A stretch of 64,000 nt of DNA from Sedimentitalea nanhaiensis DSM 24252 (GCF_000473225.1 NZ_KI421509.1:3593421-3657420), one strand, 5' to 3'. Shown: positions 25,824 through 35,016, numbered from the stretch's first letter. Translations and numbers: made by a program. The notes: generated by a model from the sequence alone, not told the origin.

Positions 25824-28800
25824 AGGCGGCTTGTTCTGACGTCATGGCGGCTTCCTGCCCCACGATCCGGGCCAGAATGCTTCCCGTGTCGATCCCGTCC
25901 CCATGCGGCAGGAACACCCGTAGCTGGAAGGCTATGATCTCGGTGAAGCAGCCGAGGGCCTTGAGGCCATCAATCATGCCCCTGTCAACGCCGCACAACT
26001 CAAGGCGCATCTCGCCTGCGACACGGCGACGGGTCAGGGTGAGACCCCGGCCCAGATCGACCGGCGCAGTGGTGCCGAGGGCGGCGGTCAACATCTCCTG
26101 CGGTGTTTGCGGGTTGGACACGAGGAAGCGGGCGCGCAGCGCGGCCGCCCCTTCCTCGCTCAGCGTGCGCCCGATCATGGCGGTCGCCCCATCGGGCGTG
26201 ACCCGGTAGATGCGCTCATTGGTGTTCGGAATATCCTTCCAGATCGGCAACAAGAGCCCGGTCAGCAGGTAGAGCTTGGTTGTGGTGGTTTTTGGCAGGG
26301 ACGCTGCCTCGGCATCCCAAAGCCATGCGAACTCAGGCTTGCCGATCTCTTCCCAAGCCGAGGACTCAAACCGTGCCTCTTCGAGATAGCTCGACCCGTT
26401 TGGCCGCACCGCCTTGCGCATCAGCGTGACAGTGTCCTCGTCATACATCTGCATTGGCCGCGCCGAGATGAGCGCCGCGCGACCCGACGCGCGGTTGACC
26501 ATCGGCAGCTTATCGAAATTGCGCGACAGGGCGTCATCCGCCGAAAGCACATGGACCGGGTCGGTGACTTCAAGTCCAATGATCCGCGTCACGGCGCCGG
26601 ATTTCGGGCAGATCCAGAGATCCTCTGTGGATACCTGTTCGATCTTTTCGCCACGCAGAGTTTCCACGCCGAGATCGAGCGTGCCCGCCGCGCGCGCCCG
26701 CTCAGACTGATCGGCAATCCGCCTCATGAACTCGGCAAAGAGCGCGTTCTGCATGTGGATGGGCAGGGCCAGAACCCGGTTGAGAAACCGCTGGATCGGG
26801 GGAAGCTCCTCAAGGAGCACCCCGTCCTTGTCGATCAGCCGCAGGGCCGTCCAGTCGGTGAAGCTCTCGTAGCTCATCGCCTCAGCGCGCCCGGCGGCAA
26901 GATCGGCGAAATACCCGCGCAGCGCGGCCCGCGCGATCGGGCTTTCGAGATTGTCCTCCTCGCGGAACATGCCCTGCGAGCCGGTCTCGCGCTGACCCTT
27001 GGTCAAGGCCCCCAGCTGGTCGAGGCGTTTGGCTATCGTCGAGGTAAAGCGCTTCTCGCCATGCACATCCGAGGTGCAGACCCGGAAGAAGGGCGCGCTG
27101 ACCTGGGCAGAGCGATGCGTGCGGCCGAGCCCCTGGATGGCCGCATCGGCGCGCCAGCCGGGCTCCAACAGGTAGTGCCGCCGCCGTTTCTGGTTCTTCG
27201 CCGTTTGCGCCGCATGATAGGACCGGCCCGTCCCGCCCGCATCGGAGAAGATCAGGATATCCTTCTCACCATCCATAAAGGCTTGGGTCTCCGACGAATT
27301 GCTGCTGGCGGCGCGCTTCTCGATGAAGAGATGGCCGTCCTCGGCTTTGATGGGTCGGATGGACCGCCCCGTGACTTCTGCCACGGCCTCGTAGCCAAAA
27401 GCCCAGAGGATCTGATCGAGCGCCGAGGGGATCGGGGCGAGCGTCATCAACTCCAGCATGGCCGCATCGCGCAGGGCGAGCGCCTCGCGCGAGACAACGA
27501 GCGCGCCGGTCTCATCCCGCAAGGGTTCCGCCACCATGTTGCCGTCAATCTCCACGAGCTTTTGCGCATGAATCGGGAAGGCCTGTTCGAGGTATCCCAG
27601 GACGTAGTCGCGCGGCGTTAGCGCGCCCTCGACCAGCTCGTCCTCCGGGTCCATCGCCTCAAGCCGGCGCTTCAGCAGGCTCTCACCCGTCGAGACCACC
27701 TGGATGACGCAAGCCTTGCCCACCGCCAGATCGTCCTTGATCGCGCGGATGATGGTCGGGGCTTTCATGCCCATCAGGAGATGGTTGAAGAAGCGCTGCT
27801 TCGTGCTCTCGAAGCGGGACTTGGCCGAGGCGCGTGCGGCCGAGGCATTGGTCTCGCCCGAGGCGTCGTTGACGCCGGTCGCCGTCAGCGCCGCTTCGAG
27901 ATTGTGGTGGATCGTGCGAAACGCTCCAGCGTAGGCGTCATAGACCTCGATCTGGGCCGGGGTCAGCGCGTGTTCCAGCACATCATACTCCACCCCATCA
28001 AAACTGAGGGCACGCGCCGTGTAGAGGCCGAGCGTCTTAAGATCACGCGCGACCACCTCCATGGCAGCCACGCCGCCGGCTTCCATCGCTGAAACGAAAC
28101 CCTCGCGGCTCGGGAAGGGATATTCGGGGCCCTGCCCCCAGAGACCGAGACGCGCGGCATAGGCCAGGTTGTGGACGCTCGTGGCACCCGTGGCCGAGAT
28201 GTAGAAGACGCGAGCGCGGGGTGCTGCCAGTTGCAGCCGCAGGCCAGCAAGGCCCTGCTGGGAGGGTTTGACCCCCCTGCCCTGCTCCGACCCGGCCGCG
28301 TTCTGCATGGCATGGGCCTCATCAAAAGCGAGGACGCCGTCGAAATCTTCGCCCATCCAGTCGAGGATCTGGCTCAGCCGCGTGGTGCCGCATTTGCCCG
28401 CGGACCGCAGCGTGGCGTAGGTGACGAAGAGGATACCGTCGCCCATCGGGATGGGCTGGTCCGGTTTCCATTTGGAGAGCGGCTGGATGTCGGCTGGCGA
28501 GCCGCCGAGATCGGTCCAGTCGCGGATCGCGTCCTCGATGAGCGTCGCGGATTTGGAGACCCAGATCGCCTTCCTGCGCCCGGCCAGCCAGTTCACGAGA
28601 ATGAGCCCCGCGCATTCGCGGCCCTTGCCGCAACCGGTGCCGTCGCCGAGGAAATAGCCAAGGCGATAGGCTCGTGCATCCGGGTCATCATCGGCGCGCG
28701 TCAGCTTGGTCTGGTCGTCATCGATGGTAAACCGACCGGGCAGATCACGCCCATGGGCATCATGCGCCATGATGATGGTCTCGAGCTGCGCCTCGGAGAG

Positions 28801-30084
28801 ATCTCCCTCCTCGATCAACCGTGCGGGCAGGCGCAAGCCATCACGGCCCGTATTTGAGGGCATGGGCGGGGCAACCGAGGCCATGGCGATGCTTTCAACG
28901 AGCGGCGTGGGATGTTCCTGCGCATCCGCAATCTCGATCCGTTGCGGACGGTAGCGCGCATAGATGTCCGAGATGGGCGTGTTGTCGCGAGGGGTCTCAA
29001 AGCTTGTGAAGCTGAGCGGACGGACGGCATTGGCCCGGGGTTTGGAGGCGGCAACATGCGAAGCGGCGGTCTTGCGCGGGGCAGATGCTGGAACGGTCGG
29101 CTGAGCATGAGGGATCGCCGCAGCCTGTTGTACGTGGCGCATCTCGGGCCGGGTTGAGGCCACAGCATCAACATATGCCAAGGCTTCATCCAGATCCCGC
29201 ACAGGGACGCGGATCATCTCGCCGTCTTCCTGCACCTTGTCGAAGACCATGAGTTGGGTTTCGACAGAGGTACCGAGCTTGCGGTAGACCTCCCCCGGCA
29301 TCGTCAGCGCCAAGCGCGGCGTCAGGAGACCGCAGGCGCGGGACCAATGCGCGGCATCGCGTTCGGGCGTGAATCCCGGCGGCATGATCGCCACCAGCCG
29401 CCCACCGGGCGCGAGACGCTTTGAAGCCGCGATGAGATGTTTGGCGGCGATGTGCTTGTCCCGCGACCGATCGACCGAGGAGGCGAAGGGCGGATTCATC
29501 ACCACGACGTCGGGTAGAACCGGCGACTGCAGCAGATCGTCGATATGCTCGCCGTCATGGCCTGTGACCTCGCCGCCGAAAACCGCGCGCAGGAGGCGCT
29601 GGCGAGAGGGGTCGATTTCATTGATTACAAGCATGGCACCGGCCCGGGCGGCGAAAGCAGCCAGGGCACCGGTGCCAGCCGAGGGCTCCAGCACAGTCTC
29701 GCCCTTGCGAATGGCTGCCGCCCGCACGACCATTGCCGCGAAAGGCAACGGCGTGGAAAACTGCTGCAGCCGGATCTGTTGCTCGGAGCGGCGTGTTTCC
29801 GTGAGGAGCCGTGAGGCAAGCAGCCTTGCAGCGGCGATGTCACCTGCCGCGCCGTCCCCACGCAGCAGCATCTGGATGGCCGCGGCCTGCATCAGGTCGT
29901 AGGCCATGCGCCAGTCCCAGGCGCCACCAGCATCGCTACCAAGAAAGGTCTCGCGCATTATGCGCGCGAGCGCTGAGCTGCGTAGGGGCTGGTGGTCGAT
30001 CTCCGCGCCGACTTGCGCCAGCGCAGAGGCGAGATGACCGTCGGAGGTTGAGAGAGCCGGGCTTGCCGGATTGGGCTTGGACAT
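25822..30084 (-). CDS. Strawberry-notch-family methyltransferase-helicase
   Basis: A 1,420-residue two-part protein. The N-terminal part has a class I methyltransferase fold with LEPSAGTGALAAFAA (about 135-149) and the NPPF catalytic motif in VVMNPPFASS (about 193-202), typical of DNA adenine methylation. The C-terminal part is an SF2-type helicase: GDGTGCGKGRE (Walker A, about 488-498), DEAH in LAFDEAHAM (about 600-608) and motif VI QGLGRTHRSAQ (about 1040). It belongs to the strawberry-notch-like family seen on plasmids and phages. A role in protecting incoming plasmid DNA or as antirestriction is inferred. The ATG at 30084 has AAGGAA seven bases upstream. Confidence 0.9.
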   Translation of the reverse strand: MSKPNPASPALSTSDGHLASALAQVGAEIDHQPLRSSALARIMRETFLGSDAGGAWDWRMAYDLMQAAAIQMLLRGDGAAGDIAAARLLASRLLTETRRSEQQIRLQQFSTPLPFAAMVVRAAAIRKGETVLEPSAGTGALAAFAARAGAMLVINEIDPSRQRLLRAVFGGEVTGHDGEHIDDLLQSPVLPDVVVMNPPFASSVDRSRDKHIAAKHLIAASKRLAPGGRLVAIMPPGFTPERDAAHWSRACGLLTPRLALTMPGEVYRKLGTSVETQLMVFDKVQEDGEMIRVPVRDLDEALAYVDAVASTRPEMRHVQQAAAIPHAQPTVPASAPRKTAASHVAASKPRANAVRPLSFTSFETPRDNTPISDIYARYRPQRIEIADAQEHPTPLVESIAMASVAPPMPSNTGRDGLRLPARLIEEGDLSEAQLETIIMAHDAHGRDLPGRFTIDDDQTKLTRADDDPDARAYRLGYFLGDGTGCGKGRECAGLILVNWLAGRRKAIWVSKSATLIEDAIRDWTDLGGSPADIQPLSKWKPDQPIPMGDGILFVTYATLRSAGKCGTTRLSQILDWMGEDFDGVLAFDEAHAMQNAAGSEQGRGVKPSQQGLAGLRLQLAAPRARVFYISATGATSVHNLAYAARLGLWGQGPEYPFPSREGFVSAMEAGGVAAMEVVARDLKTLGLYTARALSFDGVEYDVLEHALTPAQIEVYDAYAGAFRTIHHNLEAALTATGVNDASGETNASAARASAKSRFESTKQRFFNHLLMGMKAPTIIRAIKDDLAVGKACVIQVVSTGESLLKRRLEAMDPEDELVEGALTPRDYVLGYLEQAFPIHAQKLVEIDGNMVAEPLRDETGALVVSREALALRDAAMLELMTLAPIPSALDQILWAFGYEAVAEVTGRSIRPIKAEDGHLFIEKRAASSNSSETQAFMDGEKDILIFSDAGGTGRSYHAAQTAKNQKRRRHYLLEPGWRADAAIQGLGRTHRSAQVSAPFFRVCTSDVHGEKRFTSTIAKRLDQLGALTKGQRETGSQGMFREEDNLESPIARAALRGYFADLAAGRAEAMSYESFTDWTALRLIDKDGVLLEELPPIQRFLNRVLALPIHMQNALFAEFMRRIADQSERARAAGTLDLGVETLRGEKIEQVSTEDLWICPKSGAVTRIIGLEVTDPVHVLSADDALSRNFDKLPMVNRASGRAALISARPMQMYDEDTVTLMRKAVRPNGSSYLEEARFESSAWEEIGKPEFAWLWDAEAASLPKTTTTKLYLLTGLLLPIWKDIPNTNERIYRVTPDGATAMIGRTLSEEGAAALRARFLVSNPQTPQEMLTAALGTTAPVDLGRGLTLTRRRVAGEMRLELCGVDRGMIDGLKALGCFTEIIAFQLRVFLPHGDGIDTGSILARIVGQEAAMTSEQAA

Positions 30085-30123
30085 GGGATTTTCCTTTGGA
30101 TCAGGGTCTGAGTTCCAAAGGAC

Positions 30124-30144
30124 AAAAAGCCCGCTTTTGCTTTT
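30124..30144 (-). repeat. Recurrent A-rich leader hairpin, copy 2
   Basis: On the minus strand: AAAAGC-AAAAGCGG-GCTTTT followed by TGTCC, 40 bases before the helicase start. The stem is six perfect pairs with an A-rich loop. Confidence 0.5.
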
Positions 30145-30184
30145 CAGGGTGGCGGGGTCAGACCGCGCTGCCCCCAAGGCTTGG

Positions 30185-30337
30185 TCAGGACTTGGGTTCG
30201 ACCTGCCGCTTCGCATCAATCAATGCCTGTGCGGCCTGCATCACCTGAACCTGAGATGTTCCCGAGCGTGCATCCTCCAGCGCGGCCTGCACCTGCGCGC
30301 AAAACCAGGCGTCATAAGAATTCGCTTCAGCGGCCAT
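30185..30337 (-). CDS. Short RelB/ParD-like antitoxin-type protein
   Basis: A 50-residue protein, with EANSYDAWFCAQVQAALEDA at residues 4-23. The YDAWF..QVQAAL motif is typical of short antitoxins (RelB/DinJ or StbD type) that pair with RelE/ParE-like toxins, but no such toxin lies next to it. It has a GAGGAG ribosome site. It overlaps the gene upstream by 11 bases. It is either an orphan antitoxin or a regulatory protein of the helicase gene downstream. Confidence 0.6.
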   Translation of the reverse strand: MAAEANSYDAWFCAQVQAALEDARSGTSQVQVMQAAQALIDAKRQVEPKS

Positions 30338-30491
30338 GGAAATGCTCCTCGAGAGCTTTATCCAGAAGCTTGCCAAGGCCATGGGGCATGTCTGCAACGT
30401 GCACCGCGACTGGCAAACGGCCCCGCTTCATCTGGGACGCGCATTGCTCATCGAGACCAAGAAGTGGCCCTTCCTTTCCCGTTTCGTCCAT
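30327..30491 (-). CDS. Tiny hypothetical protein (54 residues)
   Basis: Starts MDETGKEGPLLGLDEQCASQ and ends DKALEEHFHGR. GGAG lies upstream of the ATG at 30491 and its 3' end overlaps the antitoxin-like gene, a sign of translational coupling. No family recognised. It lies between yhaV and the antitoxin-like gene, same strand, and could be a second small regulatory component. Confidence 0.5.
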   Translation of the reverse strand: MDETGKEGPLLGLDEQCASQMKRGRLPVAVHVADMPHGLGKLLDKALEEHFHGR

Positions 30492-30591
30492 TGCGTTTTC
30501 TCCAACCGTGTTAAGGCGTGAGGTTACATCACCTTGCGTGATACCGTAAACGGCGGTGCTGTTAGGGTCGCAGAAAATCATCCTAGGCCAC

Positions 30592-31110
30592 TTACCGATC
30601 GGGCGCCGCTTCAAGGGAAGTTTCGAACCGCTTGTCCGCCGCCGCGGCTTCTTTCAGGAGCGCGTCAAAATTGTCAGGTGGGTTGCCATCTTCCAGCATC
30701 CCTTTGAACGTCGCATAGGCATCCGTCTTGCTGCCGTAGGCGCGCAGGGTCTTGTCGTCGTTCACCCAGGCCACCACGATGACCTTCGCATCGCTGTTGA
30801 ACCGATAGAACAGCCGATACTGCTGGAAGAATTTCGCCCGGAACCAGTGCTTGCGGTGATCGCCGAGTGTGCCGCCTTGCCGGAAGGCGGCGGCACCCGG
30901 ATCTGCCGGTATGGCCTCGGTGACCAGCTTGAAGATGGCGGCCAGCCGTTTCGTCGGGTTTTTCTTGCGCCAGCTCTTAGGATCACGTGCTTTACGCGCC
31001 TCGACCTCTTCAATCAGCCCTTCGAGCTGGTCCAGAAAGAGCGGATGCGCATAAATCGACCATCCGTTTACGACAAGGGGCGCCCCTGCGGGCACGCTAT
31101 CGCCGCTCAT
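30592..31110 (-). CDS. yhaV: YhaV-family toxin (ribonuclease)
   Basis: A 172-residue toxin of the YhaV (RelE-superfamily) type. The family core is clear: VVNGWSIYAHPLFLDQLEGL (about 13-32), then LGDHRKHWFRAKFFQQYRLFYRF (about 84-106) and IVVAWVNDDKTLRAYGSKTDAY (about 112-133). YhaV cleaves RNA, and with PrlF forms a type II toxin-antitoxin complex that represses its own promoter. Its ATG overlaps the prlF stop (ATGA). Full length, with no visible damage. Confidence 0.9.
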   Translation of the reverse strand: MSGDSVPAGAPLVVNGWSIYAHPLFLDQLEGLIEEVEARKARDPKSWRKKNPTKRLAAIFKLVTEAIPADPGAAAFRQGGTLGDHRKHWFRAKFFQQYRLFYRFNSDAKVIVVAWVNDDKTLRAYGSKTDAYATFKGMLEDGNPPDNFDALLKEAAAADKRFETSLEAAPDR

Positions 31111-31433
31111 TCATCCTCGGGCGATAGCGGCGCATCCAGATCGACGTCAACGTCTCCGACCAGTGCTGCAAGACGGTCATGCAAAGCCCCATCGAACGCC
31201 CGAATGCGGTCCGGATGCGCCTTGATATCGGCCTCGACAAAATCGAGAAAGGCGCCGAGCGCAGGATCATCCTCGTCGCTGCGCACGGGCTCGATATAGA
31301 CCCTGCCACTCGGCTCGGTACAGTAGCGAATCTGGTCGCCCTTGCCCAGCTTGAGCTGCTTGCGCACACCCGCCGGCACGGTCGTCTGATACCGATCCGT
31401 GAGTTTCGAGACATCTTGTGCGAGCGGTGTCAT
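31107..31433 (-). CDS. prlF: PrlF-family antitoxin
   Basis: A 108-residue AbrB/SpoVT-type DNA-binding antitoxin. The swapped-hairpin motif is SKLTDRYQTTVPAGVRKQLKLGKGDQIRY (about 8-36), followed by an acidic tail that would bind YhaV. Start at 31433 is favoured because a good promoter lies just upstream (31473-31501), which would be inside the gene if the 31490 start were used. First gene of prlF-yhaV. Confidence 0.9.
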   Translation of the reverse strand: MTPLAQDVSKLTDRYQTTVPAGVRKQLKLGKGDQIRYCTEPSGRVYIEPVRSDEDDPALGAFLDFVEADIKAHPDRIRAFDGALHDRLAALVGDVDVDLDAPLSPEDE

Positions 31434-31472
31434 GGCAACCCCCTGAAAGAATGTGGTCTTTGCTGCCTGCGA

Positions 31473-31507
31473 TAGGTAATGCATTTGCATTGTCTTGTCA
31501 AGACAAG
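31473..31507 (-). promoter_or_regulatory. prlF-yhaV promoter with overlapping operator
   Basis: On the minus strand, TTGACA (31496-31501) is spaced 17 bases from TACCTA (31473-31478). The inverted repeat CTTGTC-AA-GACAAG (31494-31507) covers the -35 box, well placed for autorepression by PrlF-YhaV. Confidence 0.6.
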
Positions 31508-31558
31508 CCGCAGGATCTGCTGTCGCCGGGCAGGTCGATGAGCTGTCCGGCGCAGCAC

Positions 31559-32215
31559 CTATTCTCGCCCCGCGAGATACTCCGCCAGCACCGGGCTAGC
31601 AGCACCTTTCGCGGAGCTGAGCAGCTCCGAACCCGCAAGCGAGGCCTTCGACAGGCGTACGAGCCCACCGGTTTCCTCGATGCGGTAGCAGCGGCGCTTT
31701 TGCCGACCCCGCCTGTAGTGGGTCGCGGTGACGATCTGGCAAGTGCTGCCATCGGTGAGCGTCACCGGTGCTGCGAGCTTGATCCTGTCCCCCTCTTGAT
31801 AGTCAGGGATCGCGGCCCAGTCCCGGCAGCGCTGGCGCCAGTCCTGGGCGTAGCTGTCCGGGTCTTTCAGGTCGGAGAGGAGCTCGATCAGCCCAAGGGG
31901 AGCACGAGATTCATTCGGGCCAGCGCTTTCCTCCATGTCCTTGTAGCCCCAGCAGCCGTCATCGTATCGGGTGAGGAAGACAGCCCCGAACGTGATCGAG
32001 CCATCCGCATCGGTCACATAGGTCGTGTCCTCGACCGGCGAGCCATCGATACTTGTGACCTTTGCCGCCGCGTACCAAGTCGAACCCACCTTGCAGGCTT
32101 TGACCAGTTCCGTCTTGCGCCTGTCGCTCTCGAAGGTGCAGAGCCGGGCAATCTCCGCTTTCTCATCCGCGTAGGTCTGGACGCGGCGATCGGTATAGAA
32201 GAGCCAACCCATCAC
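31559..32215 (-). CDS. Conserved plasmid protein (possibly DUF6927)
   Basis: A 218-residue protein starting MMGWLFYTDRRVQTYADEKA, with two beta-rich segments (VGSTWYAAAKV...TYVTDADGSITFGAVFLTRYDDGCWGYKD; RIKLAAPVTLTDGSTCQIV). I recall this family as DUF6927, low certainty on the number. No catalytic motif is visible. It overlaps the DUF3085 gene by four bases, so the two are coupled and likely work together. A second ATG lies at 32212. Confidence 0.65.
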   Translation of the reverse strand: MMGWLFYTDRRVQTYADEKAEIARLCTFESDRRKTELVKACKVGSTWYAAAKVTSIDGSPVEDTTYVTDADGSITFGAVFLTRYDDGCWGYKDMEESAGPNESRAPLGLIELLSDLKDPDSYAQDWRQRCRDWAAIPDYQEGDRIKLAAPVTLTDGSTCQIVTATHYRRGRQKRRCYRIEETGGLVRLSKASLAGSELLSSAKGAASPVLAEYLAGRE

Positions 32216-32805
32216 GCCGCCCTCCGGTCATCGATTTCCATCAGCGCATCGAGCGGCACGCGGTAGGGCTGCATGGCGTCGAAATCCTCGCAATTGCCGC
32301 AGTTCTGCACGATCGCGAAGGTATCGCAGGCATCCTTGAGGATAACCCGGAAGGTGCCGCCGAGGCCCGAGGGCACTTCGTAGGTTCCGCCGATGAGATA
32401 ATCCGAGGCCCGGCGCACGAAGACGCGGATGCTGTGGCCATCGGTGGCGAGCCGGATGGCCCCTCGCCCCCGGTCGATGAGCACCTGCACGTCATCCAGG
32501 ATGTCGGTGTAGAACTGGCCGGTCAGATCGCGAAACGCCATGCGGCGCTGCGCCATCCAGTCGGTGTCCCGAAACGGGTTCATGCCGTCGGCGAAGGCGA
32601 AGGAAGGATCGGCCTGCTCGGTGGTAACGATACGGGTGGTCGTGCCATCGATGCCGTTCGAGCGCAGATGCACACCATTGCCGACGATCAGGATCAGGGC
32701 GGGCCTGTCCACGGGCCCGTTCCAGTTGGGCAGGAAGGTCTTGCAGGCGCGCGCATGCGCGATCTGCGCCGCAACTGCGGAGGCAGAGAACTTGAGAATA
32801 GCCAT
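32212..32805 (-). CDS. DUF3085-like protein
   Basis: A 197-residue protein with AAQIAHARACKTFLPNWNGP (about 12-31), ALILIVGNGVHLRSNGIDGT (about 36-55) and a Cys-containing segment NCGNCEDFD (about 168-176). The N-terminal pattern fits DUF3085, frequent on alphaproteobacterial plasmids near ParB-like genes, function unknown. It is third in a minus-strand run after the ParB-like gene and the 32838 hairpin, and is coupled to the next gene by a four-base overlap. Confidence 0.65.
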   Translation of the reverse strand: MAILKFSASAVAAQIAHARACKTFLPNWNGPVDRPALILIVGNGVHLRSNGIDGTTTRIVTTEQADPSFAFADGMNPFRDTDWMAQRRMAFRDLTGQFYTDILDDVQVLIDRGRGAIRLATDGHSIRVFVRRASDYLIGGTYEVPSGLGGTFRVILKDACDTFAIVQNCGNCEDFDAMQPYRVPLDALMEIDDRRAA

Positions 32806-32837
32806 GGGGATGTCTTTCTGTTCGGTTTGGAAGGGTC

Positions 32838-32867
32838 GACCCGCGCAGGGAATGCCTCGCGCGGGTC
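32838..32867 (-). terminator. Hairpin between the ParB-like and DUF3085 genes
   Basis: A perfect 9-bp stem, GACCCGCGC...GCGCGGGTC, with a 12-base loop starts just after the stop of the ParB-like gene (32878). No long T-run follows, so it is probably a partial terminator or an mRNA processing element. Confidence 0.55.
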
Positions 32868-32877
32868 ACTTGATGCA

Positions 32878-34860
32878 TCAGGCCGCTTGCGCGACCTCGC
32901 TGTCAGGCTCGGGGGTTTCCGCAGCGGGCTCCGCCTCATCACAGGCGACACCGGCGGTCTGCATCATGGGCGGGCACCAGGCGGCCACGGCAGCGCGCTG
33001 CGCGTCCGTGAGCGTGGCGAAGGGCTCTGCGAAGAGCTTGTCACAAAAGGCGACGATCTCCTTTTTGCTCGACGAGGCCAGCGTCACCGCCTCCTGGGCG
33101 AGACCCAGATCCTCGCCGAGGATCTTGAGAAGCCAGGCCTTCTTGAAGCGGTTGAACAGCGCCGCGTTCGGCGTCCAATGGGCGCGGATGTCGGGCATGA
33201 TCTCGATCTCGAACGCATGCATCAGGCTGTCGCGCCGAGGATCCCGGGCGAAGCAGGACTGCGCGGTGCTGGCCGTGGCATAGGCCACGAGCTTGGCCTT
33301 CTCCCCTGCATCGAGGGCGCGAAACGCCGCGAACTGATCGGCGGGCGCGCGGGCGTCATCGAGCCAGGAGAGATCAAGCGCATCATGCGCCGCCGCCACC
33401 TGCTCGAGCGAGATCTCGTCGATCTCGTCCATCTTGGCATGGCTGCGGTATTCCTTGCGGGCATCGATCTTGATCGCCTGCGTGACACTCATGCCGCTGG
33501 CCAGAACGTCACTGACCAGCTTGAAGAGCGTCAGATCGAGCGTGGCTTCCGGATGCAGCGCCATCGCGGCCCCAAGCGCCATGGCTCGCTCGGTCTTGAG
33601 GTCCTCAGCCAGTGAGGCTGGATAGGTGATTTCTCCGGCATCGGGGGCCTCTTCCCCCGTCTGGTTGCCCGAGGAGCCGCGCGCGCCCTCCTCTTTCACG
33701 GTGTCCTCCGGGCGCACGAGGCCCATATGGAGCGTCACCTTCCCGTTCGACCAGGACGCGATCACCCCAGACCGCGCGAGGTCCTCGGCGCTGTAGGCCT
33801 CCTGCAGATCGCGCGCTTCCTCTTCCAAGGCGTCCACGCGCTCGTAAAGGGCATTGTAGGCACCGTCCTCGAGCCCCTCATCCTCCATTTCGAGCTGCAA
33901 TTTCTCGAGTTCGGCGCTGATCTCATCGATGCGCTTCTGGGTGGCCTCATCCGGCTCGATCGGGCCGGGATAGACGCGGCCATAGTCGGCCATGGTCGCG
34001 TAATCATAGCGCACCATCGCATCGGCCCAGGCAAAGCCTCGCTTCATACGGGCCTCTTCGGCGGCGGCACCGAGCTTCTCGAGCAGGATGGTCTCGACCA
34101 GCGCCGCATCCTCGAGCACGGAATGCTCTTTCAGAAGGTCAGCCGCGACGGCACCGCCACGCGCCTCGTAGTCTTCGCGCACGAAAGCTCCGATATCGTC
34201 ACTGACCTGCACCCCGCGGGATTTTAGCGCTTGTCGAACGGTATAGGCCTGCAGATAGCCGCCGTCCTTCGTGAGCGCCTCGAAGACCTCGCGCTGCGCC
34301 TCCTGGCTCGGGTGCTCGGCGAAGGCCTTCATCGTATCGAGCGTGATCACCTTGCCGCGGGCTGCGGCGCGGATGTCGGGGTGGATCAGGCCATAGCGCA
34401 ACCGGCCTTTCACGGCGGCAACTGTGGTGCCGAAGGTTTTGGCGATGGTCTCGGGCGTCTGGCCGTCGACCTCCATCATCCGGGCGAAAGCCTCGAACTC
34501 GTCAATCGCGTTCATGGGGGCCTGGGTGATGTTCTCGGCCAGCGACAGGGCCGTGGTGACGTCGCACTCCTCCGGCACGAGGCGGCAGTCCACCTTGGTT
34601 TTCGCCGTGAATCCCTTGCTGGCCTTGTCAGCGATCAGCTCCTTCAGGGCTGCATGGCGCCGGCCACCGGCGAGGACAGCATATTTGCCGTCAAGCTTCT
34701 GAACCAGAAGCGGCTGGAGCAGGCCCAGCACAGCGATACTGGCCTTCAGATGGGCGATGTTCTCGGGATCATAGGTTTCGGGGGCGTTGGTGCGCACATT
34801 GGCGGGATGGGCAGTCAGATCGCCGATGGTGACGGAGATGGGTTTGAAGCTTGCAGTCAT
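32878..34860 (-). CDS. Large ParB/Spo0J-like protein
   Basis: A 660-residue protein with an N-terminal ParB/Srx domain: IGDLTAHPANVRTN (about 12-25), LGLLQPLLVQ (about 45-54), LAGGRRHAALKEL (about 63-75) and SLAENITQAPMNAIDEFEAFARM (about 101-123), followed by the KorB-type helix-turn-helix region (TPETIAKTFGTTVAAVKGRL). The remaining 400 residues are acidic and helical. Such oversized ParB homologues are widespread on plasmids beside strawberry-notch and DUF3085 genes and are separate from the true partition protein, here RepB. A nuclease or regulatory role is possible. The recurrent leader hairpin precedes it. Confidence 0.85.
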   Translation of the reverse strand: MTASFKPISVTIGDLTAHPANVRTNAPETYDPENIAHLKASIAVLGLLQPLLVQKLDGKYAVLAGGRRHAALKELIADKASKGFTAKTKVDCRLVPEECDVTTALSLAENITQAPMNAIDEFEAFARMMEVDGQTPETIAKTFGTTVAAVKGRLRYGLIHPDIRAAARGKVITLDTMKAFAEHPSQEAQREVFEALTKDGGYLQAYTVRQALKSRGVQVSDDIGAFVREDYEARGGAVAADLLKEHSVLEDAALVETILLEKLGAAAEEARMKRGFAWADAMVRYDYATMADYGRVYPGPIEPDEATQKRIDEISAELEKLQLEMEDEGLEDGAYNALYERVDALEEEARDLQEAYSAEDLARSGVIASWSNGKVTLHMGLVRPEDTVKEEGARGSSGNQTGEEAPDAGEITYPASLAEDLKTERAMALGAAMALHPEATLDLTLFKLVSDVLASGMSVTQAIKIDARKEYRSHAKMDEIDEISLEQVAAAHDALDLSWLDDARAPADQFAAFRALDAGEKAKLVAYATASTAQSCFARDPRRDSLMHAFEIEIMPDIRAHWTPNAALFNRFKKAWLLKILGEDLGLAQEAVTLASSSKKEIVAFCDKLFAEPFATLTDAQRAAVAAWCPPMMQTAGVACDEAEPAAETPEPDSEVAQAA

Positions 34861-34941
34861 GGGATGTCCTTCTCGGTGGTAGGGATGCGGCCCGCGCGCT
34901 CGCGCGCGACCAATCCCCGGGTTCGGGGATCACAACGACAG

Positions 34942-34960
34942 AAGGCCCGCTTTGCCTTTT
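34942..34960 (-). repeat. Recurrent A-rich leader hairpin, copy 3
   Basis: On the minus strand: AAAAGGC-AAAGCGG-GCCTT, 82 bases before the ParB-like gene. Same loop and outline as the copies at 25805 and 30124. Confidence 0.5.
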
Positions 34961-35016
34961 TGGGGGCAACGGGCCTTCATCGTCTGAGATGTCAGGGGGA
35001 GGAGTCTCCTGCCCTT

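Noticed and set aside
26107-27621. 504-residue plus-strand frame inside the strawberry-notch gene
   Set aside because: Arises from codon bias of the GC-rich gene on the other strand; composition is Arg/His/Gly-rich without motifs.
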